This document shows, in pieces, positions 24,764-33,729 of a DNA stretch of 46,335 bases. Position numbers and translations under genes: made by a program. This DNA comes from Anaerolineae bacterium (GTDB lineage: Bacteria; Chloroflexota; Anaerolineae; B4-G1; SLSP01): assembly GCA_026645815.1 (NCBI GenBank), contig JAPKMR010000029.1, positions 1 to 46,335 of the forward strand. Reading direction: 5' to 3'. The number at the start of each line of letters is the position of its first letter. Positions within the stretch are counted from its first letter, which is position 1. The notes beneath the pieces were generated by a model, which made no database searches, was not told where the DNA came from, and worked only from the letters and a program-made list of their open reading frames with translations.

Positions 24764-26974
24764 TCAGAGCGATGCACACTTGTGGTAGAAATTCGCGAAC
24801 GCCTGTGCGGTGACAAGAATATCAAAGCGCTCGCGTACGGTGCGCTGACCCGCTGCTGCAATAGTGCGCAGCTGGTGGGATGGGATGGCGCTTGTTTGCA
24901 ATATTGATACCAGAGCCGACCCTATTTCCGCCGCGCTGCTGGTATCCATAAGAAAGCCATTTTCTCCTGGCGTGATGTAACTCGAAAGCCCACCCACACG
25001 TGGTCCAAAGACCAATAATCCTGCATCCATTGCTTCCAGCACGGCGATGCCAAATTCCTCTTTTACACTGCTGCACACGTAGACGTGCGGCAATGCCGCG
25101 GGCAGCGATACGACCAGGGTGCGTTCCAGTCGGCGTACCTCGGCATTGGATAGAGCCGGGAGGAAGCAAAAGCGTCCGCGCGCCTCGGGATAGCGGGCAA
25201 AAGTCGCCTCAATTCGCGCTTGCATGGCCCGCTCAACAGCAGTGGGGGCTTCCATATTGCCGCCAATCAGCGTGAGGTTGTAAGTGCGCCATAAACCGCT
25301 TTCGACCCAGGCTTCGACAAGCAGTGGTTGTTGTTTGACCGGATGCAGGCGCCCAACATTGAGCATGACCGGACGTGCCTCGAAACTTGGATCGAGGCGG
25401 TAGCCCTGCTGACAACTCTCAAAGCGGCACATCCCATGGAGTAGGTTGGTATCTTGCTGCTGTTCCGGCGGTTCGACTTCACCCAGTGAGATTCCCTCCG
25501 CAATCAGCTCTAACGGCTTGGCGCGTGTTGTGGGGTCGAGGATGAGCTGTGGAAAATATGCCCGCAGCGCGTCAGGTCCATCACTGGTTGGCATGCCTAC
25601 AAAGCCATCCGCCAGTGCCACGATCTGGTCGGCAATCAGCGCACGGGTGAGCTCAAAGGTGAGCGTCTTGGCCTCAAGCCCTTTGATGGATTCTCTGGCG
25701 AAGGCGGGCAGCAAGCGACGATGTGGGTCGGCTGTGAGCGTGTAGACGACCCGCTTGCCCCACTCCCTGGCTAGTTGCACCGCAGCTCTTGAGCCATGAT
25801 CGGCATAACGCACATGGAAGATGTCAGGTTCGATTCCCAGCGCTCTCAATACTTGCTCGATGGTGATGCGGATTGGCGTTGCCTGTACCATCATTTGATA
25901 TTGGGTGAGCGTTTGCCCATAGACGGGAATGTGTACCACGGTGTGTCCCGGTCCGTGCTCAAAGGTGAGTGGCGGATCGTCCTCTGCTGGGCCATTGAGC
26001 AGTACCAGCGTGGTGACCTGCGCGATACCGGGTGTTTGCGCAAGCGCATCTCCCAATGCCGCGAGGAAGACGCCCAACCCACCGCTATCGCCTTTGCCCG
26101 CCTGCCCGATGCGACCCAGAAACATGCATTGGGCGATTTTCAGGCCTTTGGTGGCGGGGACTGGGCTGGGCGCACGCAGGGCTGCGATGATATCGCGCAG
26201 CAGGCGCGTGGGCCCCGGTTCGCGTTCCAGGTGCTCGGCGAAGGCGTCGAGCAGGGGACAATCCAGCCCTCCGATGGCGCCAAGGGTGTTGACGAGCGCT
26301 AATCGGAGGGCGGGTTGCGCGCTGGAACTGGCGTAGAGGCGGGCGCGCAGCGGTTCGACTAGCTCTTCCAGGCATAGCGCGGCAGCGTACCGCAGCAGCG
26401 CCAGCAGCACTGGCATGTGCGAATTCCATGCGGTCAACAGCGCGGCAGTTTCGTCCGCGCTCAGCAGTGGCGCGCGAATCTCGGCGGCGCTATCGAGCAG
26501 GGTGACCAGCGTTCTCGAGTGATGGCGGCGCTCTGCATTATCAAAGGTGCTACGCAAATGAGCCGTGAAATCAGGGGGCAGCATCCCCAATTCCGACTGG
26601 AGGACAAGGGCGTCTTGGACCAGGGCATTGAGCGTATCGGAGCGTCCTAGCTGCGCTAACAACCATGTTGCTTCTATGGCGGCCCTGTTACGGACCAGAC
26701 CCCGCAGCAGGGCGGCAAGCTCCTTGTGCGTGAGGTCTGTGGCCAGGGATTGTACGGCAACCGCACCCTGTCGCGCCAGCCGTCCCCAAGCGTATTCCTC
26801 GAGGGTGAGGCGTTCCAGGGTTCCCGTATGCAGCGGCAACACCAGACCCTCGGCTGGCGCGATGACGGCAAAGGCTTGGGTTAATGCCAGGGCGTGCCGT
26901 AGGGCCGCGTAGTCATCGGGCAAATTGCCCATGGTTCGCAGATAATGGGCTAGATTGGGAATGGAGTTGGGCAT
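24764..26974 (-). CDS. GT4-type glycosyltransferase with an alpha-helical N-terminal domain
   Basis: A 736-residue protein. Residues 1 to about 255 are rich in Leu/Ala helices, look HEAT-like and have no recognised function. From about residue 275 a GT-B fold begins (FLGRIGQAGKGDSGGLGVFL, reminiscent of the GGxG region of sucrose-phosphate-synthase-like GT4 enzymes). NVGRLHPVKQQPLLVEAW marks the second Rossmann domain and KEEFGIAVLEAMDAGL the EX7E donor-binding motif. It should transfer a sugar from a nucleotide sugar; donor and acceptor are unknown, and sucrose- or mannosylfructose-phosphate-type synthesis is only a possibility. It is last in the operon with DUF362, polyferredoxin and AOR genes (9 bp after AOR), an unusual pairing. 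Confidence 0.75.
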   Translation of the reverse strand: MPNSIPNLAHYLRTMGNLPDDYAALRHALALTQAFAVIAPAEGLVLPLHTGTLERLTLEEYAWGRLARQGAVAVQSLATDLTHKELAALLRGLVRNRAAIEATWLLAQLGRSDTLNALVQDALVLQSELGMLPPDFTAHLRSTFDNAERRHHSRTLVTLLDSAAEIRAPLLSADETAALLTAWNSHMPVLLALLRYAAALCLEELVEPLRARLYASSSAQPALRLALVNTLGAIGGLDCPLLDAFAEHLEREPGPTRLLRDIIAALRAPSPVPATKGLKIAQCMFLGRIGQAGKGDSGGLGVFLAALGDALAQTPGIAQVTTLVLLNGPAEDDPPLTFEHGPGHTVVHIPVYGQTLTQYQMMVQATPIRITIEQVLRALGIEPDIFHVRYADHGSRAAVQLAREWGKRVVYTLTADPHRRLLPAFARESIKGLEAKTLTFELTRALIADQIVALADGFVGMPTSDGPDALRAYFPQLILDPTTRAKPLELIAEGISLGEVEPPEQQQDTNLLHGMCRFESCQQGYRLDPSFEARPVMLNVGRLHPVKQQPLLVEAWVESGLWRTYNLTLIGGNMEAPTAVERAMQARIEATFARYPEARGRFCFLPALSNAEVRRLERTLVVSLPAALPHVYVCSSVKEEFGIAVLEAMDAGLLVFGPRVGGLSSYITPGENGFLMDTSSAAEIGSALVSILQTSAIPSHQLRTIAAAGQRTVRERFDILVTAQAFANFYHKCASL

Positions 26975-26983
26975 GGCGCTATT

Positions 26984-28912
26984 TCAACACCCGTCATTCC
27001 CGTTCCATACATGGCCGAACTTCGCCATGAGTGCGCCGGCCTGCCGGCACCACTCTGCAATCAGGCGATCCATCAGGGCGCTAACCTCCGCTGCTGGGCG
27101 TTTGAGCGCGGGCGCGAGCGCCTCGAAAACGCGTGCGGGGAAATCCGCGGCGGATGGTGGGCGCCAACCATGCGCCACTTTGAGCGCGAGGCTCTGCGCC
27201 CAGAAGGCCTGTGCGAACCATTCCAGGTCGGCGCGGTTGAGTTCGATGCCGTAGACGTCGAGCGTGCGCACAAGGAGGTCATTCGCATCCAGCGTGATGC
27301 CCTTCCCCTCCTCGCTGAAGATGACGAAGGTGAAGGCGCATTGGGAGAGCACGTTGCCCAGAATGCCGAAGCATTCGCGTTGCAGCATCTCCTGAATGAC
27401 GTTACGGAAGAGCGTTTCGATTGCATCAGGTGGCATATCAGGCGTGAGTGTGCCGGGGATTTTGTAGATTTGCCCTGAATAATGCCCGAAGAAACGCGAG
27501 AAGGGCATGAGGAAGGTCCACAGTGCGTTAGCGTGACCTGGGTTGCCGAGCGTCCCCGCACCACAGGTAAAGAGCCGGTCTTGTAGCATGGGGTATCGTT
27601 CTGCAAGTGCCTGTGGTCCATTGCCCAGGGCGCGTAGGGCGGGCGCGGGATTCACGTCTGTGAGCGCTGTGACAGCACGCTCCGCTGCCTCCAGGTTGCT
27701 AAAATACGCGGGCAAGCTCCGCAGCCCGGCGGGGAGGTCTTCCGGCGGGATGAGACCCGCTTCGACTCCCTCGAAGAGCGCCGCCAATCCCACTCCCATA
27801 TCCATGATATCGCAACCCAGTTGCTCCAGGGGCACGATCAGGCGACGATCCACTTCCTCCAGCAGGCGCAAGCGTCCCTTGAGGTTGTCTTCCTCGGGCT
27901 GCAGGTCGAGCATGGCGAAGATGGCGTAGGTCGGTTCGAAGTCATCGAGAAAGCGATCGCGCCCGCCGGGAGCGTAATCCACATCCACCCAGTGCCAGTG
28001 CCGGCAGTTGACCTGGCACCAGTGGCAACCGGTCTGTCCGGTACGGTTGGCGAGAAGCAGCTTGCGCGCGCCAAGATCGGCGAGGGCGTAGCCGAGGCGC
28101 TGCGCGTTGCGGGCAGGCAGGGTGGGGTTTGCGCCGCTGCCGGTGGCATAGAGTTTTGTGACGGTGCCGCCATCGCGGGAGGAGAGGCGCGCACCGTAGC
28201 GTTCCAACAGTGGGCGCAGTTCGCGCTCCCGCAGTTCGCGGAAGGCCTCGGCATGCGGACCCAGGGCTTGCTCCAGCGTGAGTGGGGTCCCGTGCAGCAC
28301 CAACGCCGCCGCAAAGTGGGCGAAGACATGCCCGGCGCCGCCGCGCCCGGCGTGATAAAGACCCTCGACGGCGAGATTGGCGGTGCGATAGTCTAACCGC
28401 GCGCCGCGCCCCAGCGTGAGGATGCTGCCGTTTTCAACTTGCCCCGCGAGCTCGCATGCCAACAGGTGGTAATAGGCGTTGCGCTGCCCGGCGGGCAGGC
28501 CGGCGGCAGATTTCCATTCCAGCGTGAGATTGGGCGTGCGCCCGGAGATGACGAGATAGGTATCCGCAGCGGTGAGGGGGGCGGATTCACCGGTGAAGAC
28601 GATGGCATCCAGACCGAGGTTGAGCAACTCCGCGGCGGCGCGACCGCCCACAAAACTGTAGTGGGGTACACCGGTCAACGGTGAGAGATAGCCTACCGTG
28701 AGCTTGTTCCCGGCGAGGAAGGGCAGTGGTCCCCGCGCCAGGATGAGTGCGTGCGGGTCCTCGCGCAGCAGGTACTGGCACAGCGCTTCTCCGCCGAGGA
28801 GGGTCGTATCCTCGCGGGGGTCACTGCCCGCTTGCCCGGCGCGCAGCGTCCGCAGCCAATAGCGTCTTGCGGCGGGGTCGAGCATAAGGATGCGAATCGG
28901 TTTCTGTTGCAT
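26984..28912 (-). CDS. Aldehyde ferredoxin oxidoreductase family (tungsto/molybdopterin) enzyme
   Basis: A 642-residue protein of the AOR family, which oxidises aldehydes to acids (or acts on other small molecules) using a bis-pterin W or Mo centre and one [4Fe-4S] cluster. Seen are the N-terminal pterin domain (LTGVPHYSFVGGRAAAEL, GRGGAGHVFAHF), the cluster motif CHWCQVNC (C-X2-C-X3-C), and a later Cys in GNVLSQCAFTFV that matches the fourth ligand position. The sequence is divergent from the archaeal enzymes in many other positions. It is the third gene of a tight minus-strand operon, 8 bp after a polyferredoxin gene that could take its electrons to the membrane. Confidence 0.87.
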   Translation of the reverse strand: MQQKPIRILMLDPAARRYWLRTLRAGQAGSDPREDTTLLGGEALCQYLLREDPHALILARGPLPFLAGNKLTVGYLSPLTGVPHYSFVGGRAAAELLNLGLDAIVFTGESAPLTAADTYLVISGRTPNLTLEWKSAAGLPAGQRNAYYHLLACELAGQVENGSILTLGRGARLDYRTANLAVEGLYHAGRGGAGHVFAHFAAALVLHGTPLTLEQALGPHAEAFRELRERELRPLLERYGARLSSRDGGTVTKLYATGSGANPTLPARNAQRLGYALADLGARKLLLANRTGQTGCHWCQVNCRHWHWVDVDYAPGGRDRFLDDFEPTYAIFAMLDLQPEEDNLKGRLRLLEEVDRRLIVPLEQLGCDIMDMGVGLAALFEGVEAGLIPPEDLPAGLRSLPAYFSNLEAAERAVTALTDVNPAPALRALGNGPQALAERYPMLQDRLFTCGAGTLGNPGHANALWTFLMPFSRFFGHYSGQIYKIPGTLTPDMPPDAIETLFRNVIQEMLQRECFGILGNVLSQCAFTFVIFSEEGKGITLDANDLLVRTLDVYGIELNRADLEWFAQAFWAQSLALKVAHGWRPPSAADFPARVFEALAPALKRPAAEVSALMDRLIAEWCRQAGALMAKFGHVWNGNDGC

Positions 28913-28920
28913 AGGTTACC

Positions 28921-30534
28921 TTATGACCCTCTTCTCCCCCAATGGGGTCGGTAATCCGGGTCATCGCCGAAGAAGTCGCCTACCTCTGTGGGGGCAAGGA
29001 CGCGGATGGCAGCATCGCCGCCCATCGGGCAGTTGTGTTCGCAGATGCCACAGCCGATGCAGAGCTCTTTGACCACGTAGGGCATCTGGATGGTGATACG
29101 TTCGCTTTGAGCATTGTAGACCTCGGCTTCGTAGAGCCAGATGGCTTTATGCGGCACGGGGCAGGCTTCTTCGCAGACGATGCAGGGGATATTGTGTGCC
29201 CATGGCAGGCAGCGACTGCGGTCCACGCGCGCCAGACCTATCGGGGTGGTCTGTTTAGTCGCCAGGTCCAGGCGCGGAATCGCACCCGTGGGACAGACCT
29301 CACCGCAGGCGTTGCAGCGGTAGTTGCAGTAGCCCAGGCGCGGCACCAGGCGCGGCGTGAGTACATTGAAGACGCCGCCCTCAAAGAGGCTTGGCTGCAA
29401 GCCTTGTGTGGGACACACACGGATGCACTCACCGCAGCGGATGCACAGGCTCTCGAAATCGGTGAGGGTTGCGCCGGGCGGTCGAAGCATCTCGGCGGGT
29501 TCGCGCTTGTTGACCGGCTCAACACCGGCGACTGCCACGCCGAGCGCCGCCGCTCCCAGACCCGCGAGCACGGTCCGTCGCTGCGGGTCGTAATCGTGCA
29601 GCGGTGCGGGCTTCCAGGCGGGGAGCTGCCAGCGAAAGGCGACGCCCTCGCGGGTGCAATCCACGATGCAATCGTAACAGACGATACACTCGGCAGGGTC
29701 GCTGCGGTAGCCCTCGCGCGGGTTGATGGTTCCGGTAGGGCAATCGCCGCTGCACAAGGCGCAAGCAGCGCAACCTCCGCTCACCTCCCGCCGCACCAGG
29801 GAGAGCTTGGAGAGCAGTCCCAGCAAGCCACCGAGCGGGCAGAGGTAGCGACACCAGAAACGCTCAGTCCACCAGTTGAGAGCTACAATTGCGACAAAAA
29901 AGAGGAAGATGGGCACGACAAGGTTGAAGTAAGAAGATACATCCCGGAAGATGGGGAAGATAACACTGCTGTGGATTGCGTCCAGCGCATCCCATAGAGC
30001 ATCAAATTGGTAGAGGAAGGCTTCGGCTTCGTAGATGAGGAAGCGCAGCGCAGGCAGGATGACCATCCCGGTGGTGCGAGTCATAATCGTGATGGGGTCG
30101 AGAAAGAGCAGGCTCTGGTTGCCGAAGAGGGCTGCGAAGAGGATGATGAAGAGCAGTAGATATTTGACGCGGCGCCATTTCTCTGCCGGGGCTTGAAGTC
30201 GCGGCGCGGAGCGTCGCAGTGGTTTGCGGGAGGAACCGCGTTTACGAGGCGCGAGCCATTCCAGTACCGTACCGAAAGGGCAGAGCCAACCACACCACAC
30301 GCGCCCAAAGACGAGGGTCAGCACCACCGTGAACGCGGCAAGCCCCAACCCGGGAATCAGCGCTCGCCCGGCAAGCGTTGCCGTGAGCGCGACGAGTGGG
30401 TCGAGGCGGTAGAAGAAATCCGCCCATGCGCGCTGTGGGTTGAGAAAGGTAGCGTAGATGAAGAAAAAGAGAAAGAGTGCAAGCGCCAGAATCTGGACAA
30501 TCTGACGAAGACGACGCCAGGTTTGTGGTTTCAT
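28921..30534 (-). CDS. Fused NapH/NapG-like membrane polyferredoxin
   Basis: A 537-residue iron-sulfur protein. Residues 1-240 form a NapH-like membrane part with about four helices and two intramembrane CxxxCP motifs (CGWLCPFG near 81, CRYLCPLGG near 228). Next come two [4Fe-4S] motifs (CAACALCSGDCP near 255, CIVCYDCIVDC near 283). At 319-337 a Tat-signal-like segment (RRTVLAGLGAAALGVAVAG) introduces a NapG-like domain with four more motifs: CIRCGECIRVCP, CNYRCNACGEVCP, CIVCEEACP and CIGCGICEHNCP. Up to six cubane clusters could form an electron wire across the membrane. It lies between the DUF362 gene (3-bp gap) and the AOR gene (8-bp gap) and is the obvious redox partner of the oxidoreductase. 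Confidence 0.87.
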   Translation of the reverse strand: MKPQTWRRLRQIVQILALALFLFFFIYATFLNPQRAWADFFYRLDPLVALTATLAGRALIPGLGLAAFTVVLTLVFGRVWCGWLCPFGTVLEWLAPRKRGSSRKPLRRSAPRLQAPAEKWRRVKYLLLFIILFAALFGNQSLLFLDPITIMTRTTGMVILPALRFLIYEAEAFLYQFDALWDALDAIHSSVIFPIFRDVSSYFNLVVPIFLFFVAIVALNWWTERFWCRYLCPLGGLLGLLSKLSLVRREVSGGCAACALCSGDCPTGTINPREGYRSDPAECIVCYDCIVDCTREGVAFRWQLPAWKPAPLHDYDPQRRTVLAGLGAAALGVAVAGVEPVNKREPAEMLRPPGATLTDFESLCIRCGECIRVCPTQGLQPSLFEGGVFNVLTPRLVPRLGYCNYRCNACGEVCPTGAIPRLDLATKQTTPIGLARVDRSRCLPWAHNIPCIVCEEACPVPHKAIWLYEAEVYNAQSERITIQMPYVVKELCIGCGICEHNCPMGGDAAIRVLAPTEVGDFFGDDPDYRPHWGRRGS

Positions 30535-30537
30535 AGC

Positions 30538-31602
30538 CTACACCGCAAGCTCTTCTATCGTTAGCGCGCCCAGGTCGAGTGAGCCTAGCCCCATTTCGGC
30601 AGCGGCTTTGATGAAACCGATGTCCTCGGGTGCGAAATCAAAGAGTGTGGCGCCGTAGGCATCTGCAGCGACGGGGTCATGACTGGCGATGACGGTGTTG
30701 GTCAGGCGTACATCGTCGAGATTGCCGCCGGTAGGTCCACCGCGCATCAGCGTGCGCACGGCATCCACCACGGTGAGTTGCGGGCGGATAGCGCTCAGCA
30801 GGTCGGCGATGCGCTGGTGGATGCGGGTATGCAATCTGCCGGGATTCTGTGCCACGCCGATGAGATTCTTCGCACCGAGGGTGAGTTGCGTCAGATTGTG
30901 GTGTTTGGCGATCGGCACATTGATGACCAGGTCGGCGCGGAATAGCTCCTGGTAGAGCTCCCACTTCTTGATATCGCGTCCATCGGGGATTGCGGTCTCG
31001 CGGAACTTGTGCGGACTCATCAGTTCCATCTCCCCACCCGCGGCAGCGACGGCGGCGGCAATGCCGCTACGCTCGTAGGCACTTTCGGCGCTGCCTCCGA
31101 AGGGCATATCCATCACACGCACGCGCCGTGCGCCCGCGCCCAATGCCATCCGCACCAACGCGGCGACGACCTCAGGATTGGTGGTCGCACCGTATTCGGT
31201 GGGGTAGTAATCGGTGCAGATATTGGGCTTGATGATAACGTCTGCGCCAGAATTTACGAAGCGCTCCATGCCGCCAAGCGCGGCGAGGGCTGCCATCGTC
31301 AGTGCGGCGGGATCGGCGCCCCGTGCCACAGCGAGATAGGCGGCGCCGCGAGGGGTGGGGGTGGGCGCGGGGGGTGCTGCGGTTGTGGGTTCCGCGGTGG
31401 CGTCAGCGGTGGCGGAGGACGGGGTTTCGGTTGCGGTGGGCGGTCGGGAAGTGGCGGTGGGGTCTGGCGGCGGTGGTGTCGTAGGGGGCGTGGGTTCGGG
31501 TGTTGGGCGCATTCCACATGCGGTCAGTATGGCGCCCGCGCCTGTTGCGGCTAACCACTGTAAAAACCGGCGTCGTGTCCAACGATATTGTTGGGTGTCC
31601 AT
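30538..31602 (-). CDS. DUF362-domain Tat lipoprotein
   Basis: A 354-residue protein with a twin-arginine signal (TRRRFLQWLA, residues 9-18) ending in a lipobox LTAC (Cys29), then a long Thr/Pro/Ala linker to about residue 85. The rest is a DUF362 domain (VIIKPNICTDYYPTEYGATTNPEVV, NVPIAKHHNLTQLTLGAKNLIG, ASHDPVAADAYGATLF). The Tat signal predicts export of a folded, possibly cofactor-bearing protein. No ferredoxin cysteines are present, unlike DUF362 proteins that carry [4Fe-4S] motifs. It is the first gene of the operon with the polyferredoxin and AOR genes, so a role in that redox system is inferred. No convincing promoter was seen in the 101-bp gap upstream, so it may be read from the phosphofructokinase promoter. 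Confidence 0.85.
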   Translation of the reverse strand: MDTQQYRWTRRRFLQWLAATGAGAILTACGMRPTPEPTPPTTPPPPDPTATSRPPTATETPSSATADATAEPTTAAPPAPTPTPRGAAYLAVARGADPAALTMAALAALGGMERFVNSGADVIIKPNICTDYYPTEYGATTNPEVVAALVRMALGAGARRVRVMDMPFGGSAESAYERSGIAAAVAAAGGEMELMSPHKFRETAIPDGRDIKKWELYQELFRADLVINVPIAKHHNLTQLTLGAKNLIGVAQNPGRLHTRIHQRIADLLSAIRPQLTVVDAVRTLMRGGPTGGNLDDVRLTNTVIASHDPVAADAYGATLFDFAPEDIGFIKAAAEMGLGSLDLGALTIEELAV

Positions 31603-31703
31603 AGGTTCACCTTTCTAAAATGCGCCGTAATTATTTGGAAGCTGTCCGAATATTCATCTCAGTTCATGCTTTGCGCCTAAACGTGCGGTTCTGAGGTTTT
31701 GGC

Positions 31704-32240
31704 TTACAGCTGCCGCAAAGCCAGGCTCACTACCGCAGCCCATGGCATGGATTTGAACTCGCCCGCATCGAGAGCGGCTTCGACTTCTTCGCGACTGAGG
31801 AATAACAGCTGTTGTTCCTCCAGGTCGTCGGCATGGATTTCTGCGCTGGGAATAGCGTCTTGCGCGAGGAAGAAGTGGGCGTTGCCTGCTCCCCGGTTGC
31901 CATCCACGGAGTATTTTCCCAGAAAGCGCCATGTGGGGGCGGTATAGCCGGTTTCCTCCAGCAGCTCGCGTTGTGCTGCCGCCAGGGCTTCTTCACCCGG
32001 CTCGAGATAGCCGCCCACCACTGCCAGCGAAGTGCCCTCAACAGAGTATTTCGTTTGCCTGAAGCAGAGAAAACGGCCCTCGACCGTCACGGCGACCACA
32101 TTGATGTAATCAGGCGTGATGATCCAGGGCCATTCCTCAATAATACGCCCATCAGGCAGTGCTACGGTGTGGCCTTCCACCGTGAGGAAGCGTCCACATT
32201 CCAATAACGTCCGTCGTGCGAGCGTTTTCCAGGGTTGCAT
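31704..32240 (-). CDS. NUDIX hydrolase (ADP-ribose pyrophosphatase-like)
   Basis: A 178-residue NUDIX enzyme with a canonical Nudix box at residues 77-99 (GYLEPGEEALAAAQRELLEE, then TGY), which binds the metals and cleaves nucleoside diphosphates linked to another group. The preceding DYINVVAVTVEGRFLCFRQ and the overall layout resemble the ADP-ribose/NDP-sugar pyrophosphatase group. It is cytoplasmic. Its start lies two bases after the phosphofructokinase stop, so the two genes form a coupled transcript. Confidence 0.9.
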   Translation of the reverse strand: MQPWKTLARRTLLECGRFLTVEGHTVALPDGRIIEEWPWIITPDYINVVAVTVEGRFLCFRQTKYSVEGTSLAVVGGYLEPGEEALAAAQRELLEETGYTAPTWRFLGKYSVDGNRGAGNAHFFLAQDAIPSAEIHADDLEEQQLLFLSREEVEAALDAGEFKSMPWAAVVSLALRQL

Positions 32241-32242
32241 GG

Positions 32243-33523
32243 TTAGAATGGGCGCGTTGCAATCCCTGCCAGATAGCCAAAGCGGGCTTTGAATTGCTCA
32301 ACCGAGAGATTTGTCTGTGCTGCCAGACGCTGCCACAGGGCTTCGTCGTTGGCATGTTGCGGCTTGAGCCGAATCTGGAATTTGAGCGAGGATTGATAGG
32401 CGAAGGAATCAATCCGCACTTTGCGCACTGTTGTACGCCCGGTTTCCGGGTCCATCATGTCCTCGAAGGGCAGCGGGATGACACGGTCATCGGCGAGTGC
32501 GATGATGGCATCGCTGCCGCCATCGAGCAGGAAATCCACGGCGGCTTCACCCAGGCTGCGGGTGTAGTCAATATCGTAGGCGATGGGGGGGGCGCAGCGC
32601 ATCTCATAGCCTAAATCGAGGTTGACAATGCCGACGTTGACGCCAATCTCCTTGAGTTGATCTCGCAGGGTGCGTTTGACGATGTCGGAGAAGTTGATTT
32701 CGGAGAGGCGAATGTGCCCGTGCGCATCGCGCTCCACCGTTTTGAGATCTTCCAAGTCATCAGGTTCGATTTCCTCAACTACGCCTTCAGCGACCAACGC
32801 CACACCATAGGGCTTGTGATCTGCCATCCGCATGAGCATCGAGGTACACAGGATATCCACAACTTCCTGCAGGCGAATGCGGCGCCCTTCCCATTCCTCG
32901 GGGATCAGTGTGATGGTCACTCCGGCGCCTTTGCCAATACCCATTGCCAGGTGCCCGGCTTTGCGACCCATGGTGACGACCAGGAACCAGCGTTGTCCGG
33001 TGAGTGCGTCCTCCATGATGTTCATCATCACGCGCGCTCCCACCTCGCGGGCGGTCTCGTAGCCGAAAGTTGGCACGCCGTAGGGTAGGGGTACATCGTT
33101 ATCAATGGTCTTGGGAACGTGCACGGTTTGAATGGGAGACCCCTGTTCCCGTGCAAATTTGGAAACCCGATAAGCTGAAAATGCCGTATCATCCCCGCCG
33201 ATGGAGACCAGGTAACCCACTCCAGCATCGAGTAGAGTTTGCACCGTTGCCTGCATGGCTTCAGGAGATTTGCTTGGATTTGTGCGTGCCGTATGCAGAA
33301 TCGAACCGCCGCGCAGGTGGATACGACTGACATCGCCGATACTCAGTTGTAAGGCTTTGAGTTCGCCCTCGACCAGATGGGTATAGCCATCGAGAATGCC
33401 CAGAACTTCCAATCCGTTGTTGATGGCTTCGATGGTCACGGAATGGATGACGCCATTGATGCCGGGGGCAGGCCCTCCGCCGACCACGATGGCTAATTTC
33501 TTGCGATCTTCCTGTGCAGTCAT
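32243..33523 (-). CDS. 6-phosphofructokinase, probably pyrophosphate-dependent
   Basis: A 426-residue phosphofructokinase interconverting fructose 6-phosphate and fructose 1,6-bisphosphate. The phosphoryl-donor site reads GGDD (109-112) where ATP enzymes have GGDG/GGDGS, and PKTIDND (137-143) where ATP enzymes have PGTIDND. This Asp/Lys pair is the established marker for PPi use. TIDND contains the catalytic Asp, and MGRKAGHLA (185-193) binds the substrate. The start is placed at 33523, where AGGAG precedes the ATG; a longer frame starting at 33577 lacks such a site. A reversible PPi enzyme would serve both glycolysis and gluconeogenesis. Followed directly by the NUDIX gene. Confidence 0.9.
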   Translation of the reverse strand: MTAQEDRKKLAIVVGGGPAPGINGVIHSVTIEAINNGLEVLGILDGYTHLVEGELKALQLSIGDVSRIHLRGGSILHTARTNPSKSPEAMQATVQTLLDAGVGYLVSIGGDDTAFSAYRVSKFAREQGSPIQTVHVPKTIDNDVPLPYGVPTFGYETAREVGARVMMNIMEDALTGQRWFLVVTMGRKAGHLAMGIGKGAGVTITLIPEEWEGRRIRLQEVVDILCTSMLMRMADHKPYGVALVAEGVVEEIEPDDLEDLKTVERDAHGHIRLSEINFSDIVKRTLRDQLKEIGVNVGIVNLDLGYEMRCAPPIAYDIDYTRSLGEAAVDFLLDGGSDAIIALADDRVIPLPFEDMMDPETGRTTVRKVRIDSFAYQSSLKFQIRLKPQHANDEALWQRLAAQTNLSVEQFKARFGYLAGIATRPF

Positions 33524-33616
33524 GTTGTCTCCTTTTCTTGCTTCAAGTTTGCAGGCGTGGCATTGCCACGGAACCAATTAGGGTAAAGGCTGTGGGCTAG
33601 ACAGCCTTCAAACTGA

Positions 33617-33644
33617 ATTATAGATGTTTTGTGAATTGTTTCAA
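33617..33644 (-). promoter_or_regulatory. Sigma70-type promoter of the phosphofructokinase/NUDIX operon
   Basis: On the minus strand TTGAAA (33644-33639) and TATAAT (33622-33617) are separated by 16 bases. Transcription would start near 33610, giving a leader of about 87 nt. Confidence 0.6.
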
Positions 33645-33670
33645 GTGCACGGTGGCACTGGGCACTCGGT

Positions 33671-33698
33671 TTGCCCATCCTGGCAATTCAACTACAAT
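33671..33698 (+). promoter_or_regulatory. Promoter of the MalT/SARP-type regulator gene
   Basis: TTGCCC (33671-33676) and TACAAT (33693-33698) with a 16-base spacer, about 25 nt between the expected transcription start and the ATG at 33730. Confidence 0.5.
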
Positions 33699-33729
33699 CG
33701 TGATTGATCGTTGGTGAAGAGGCGTTGGC

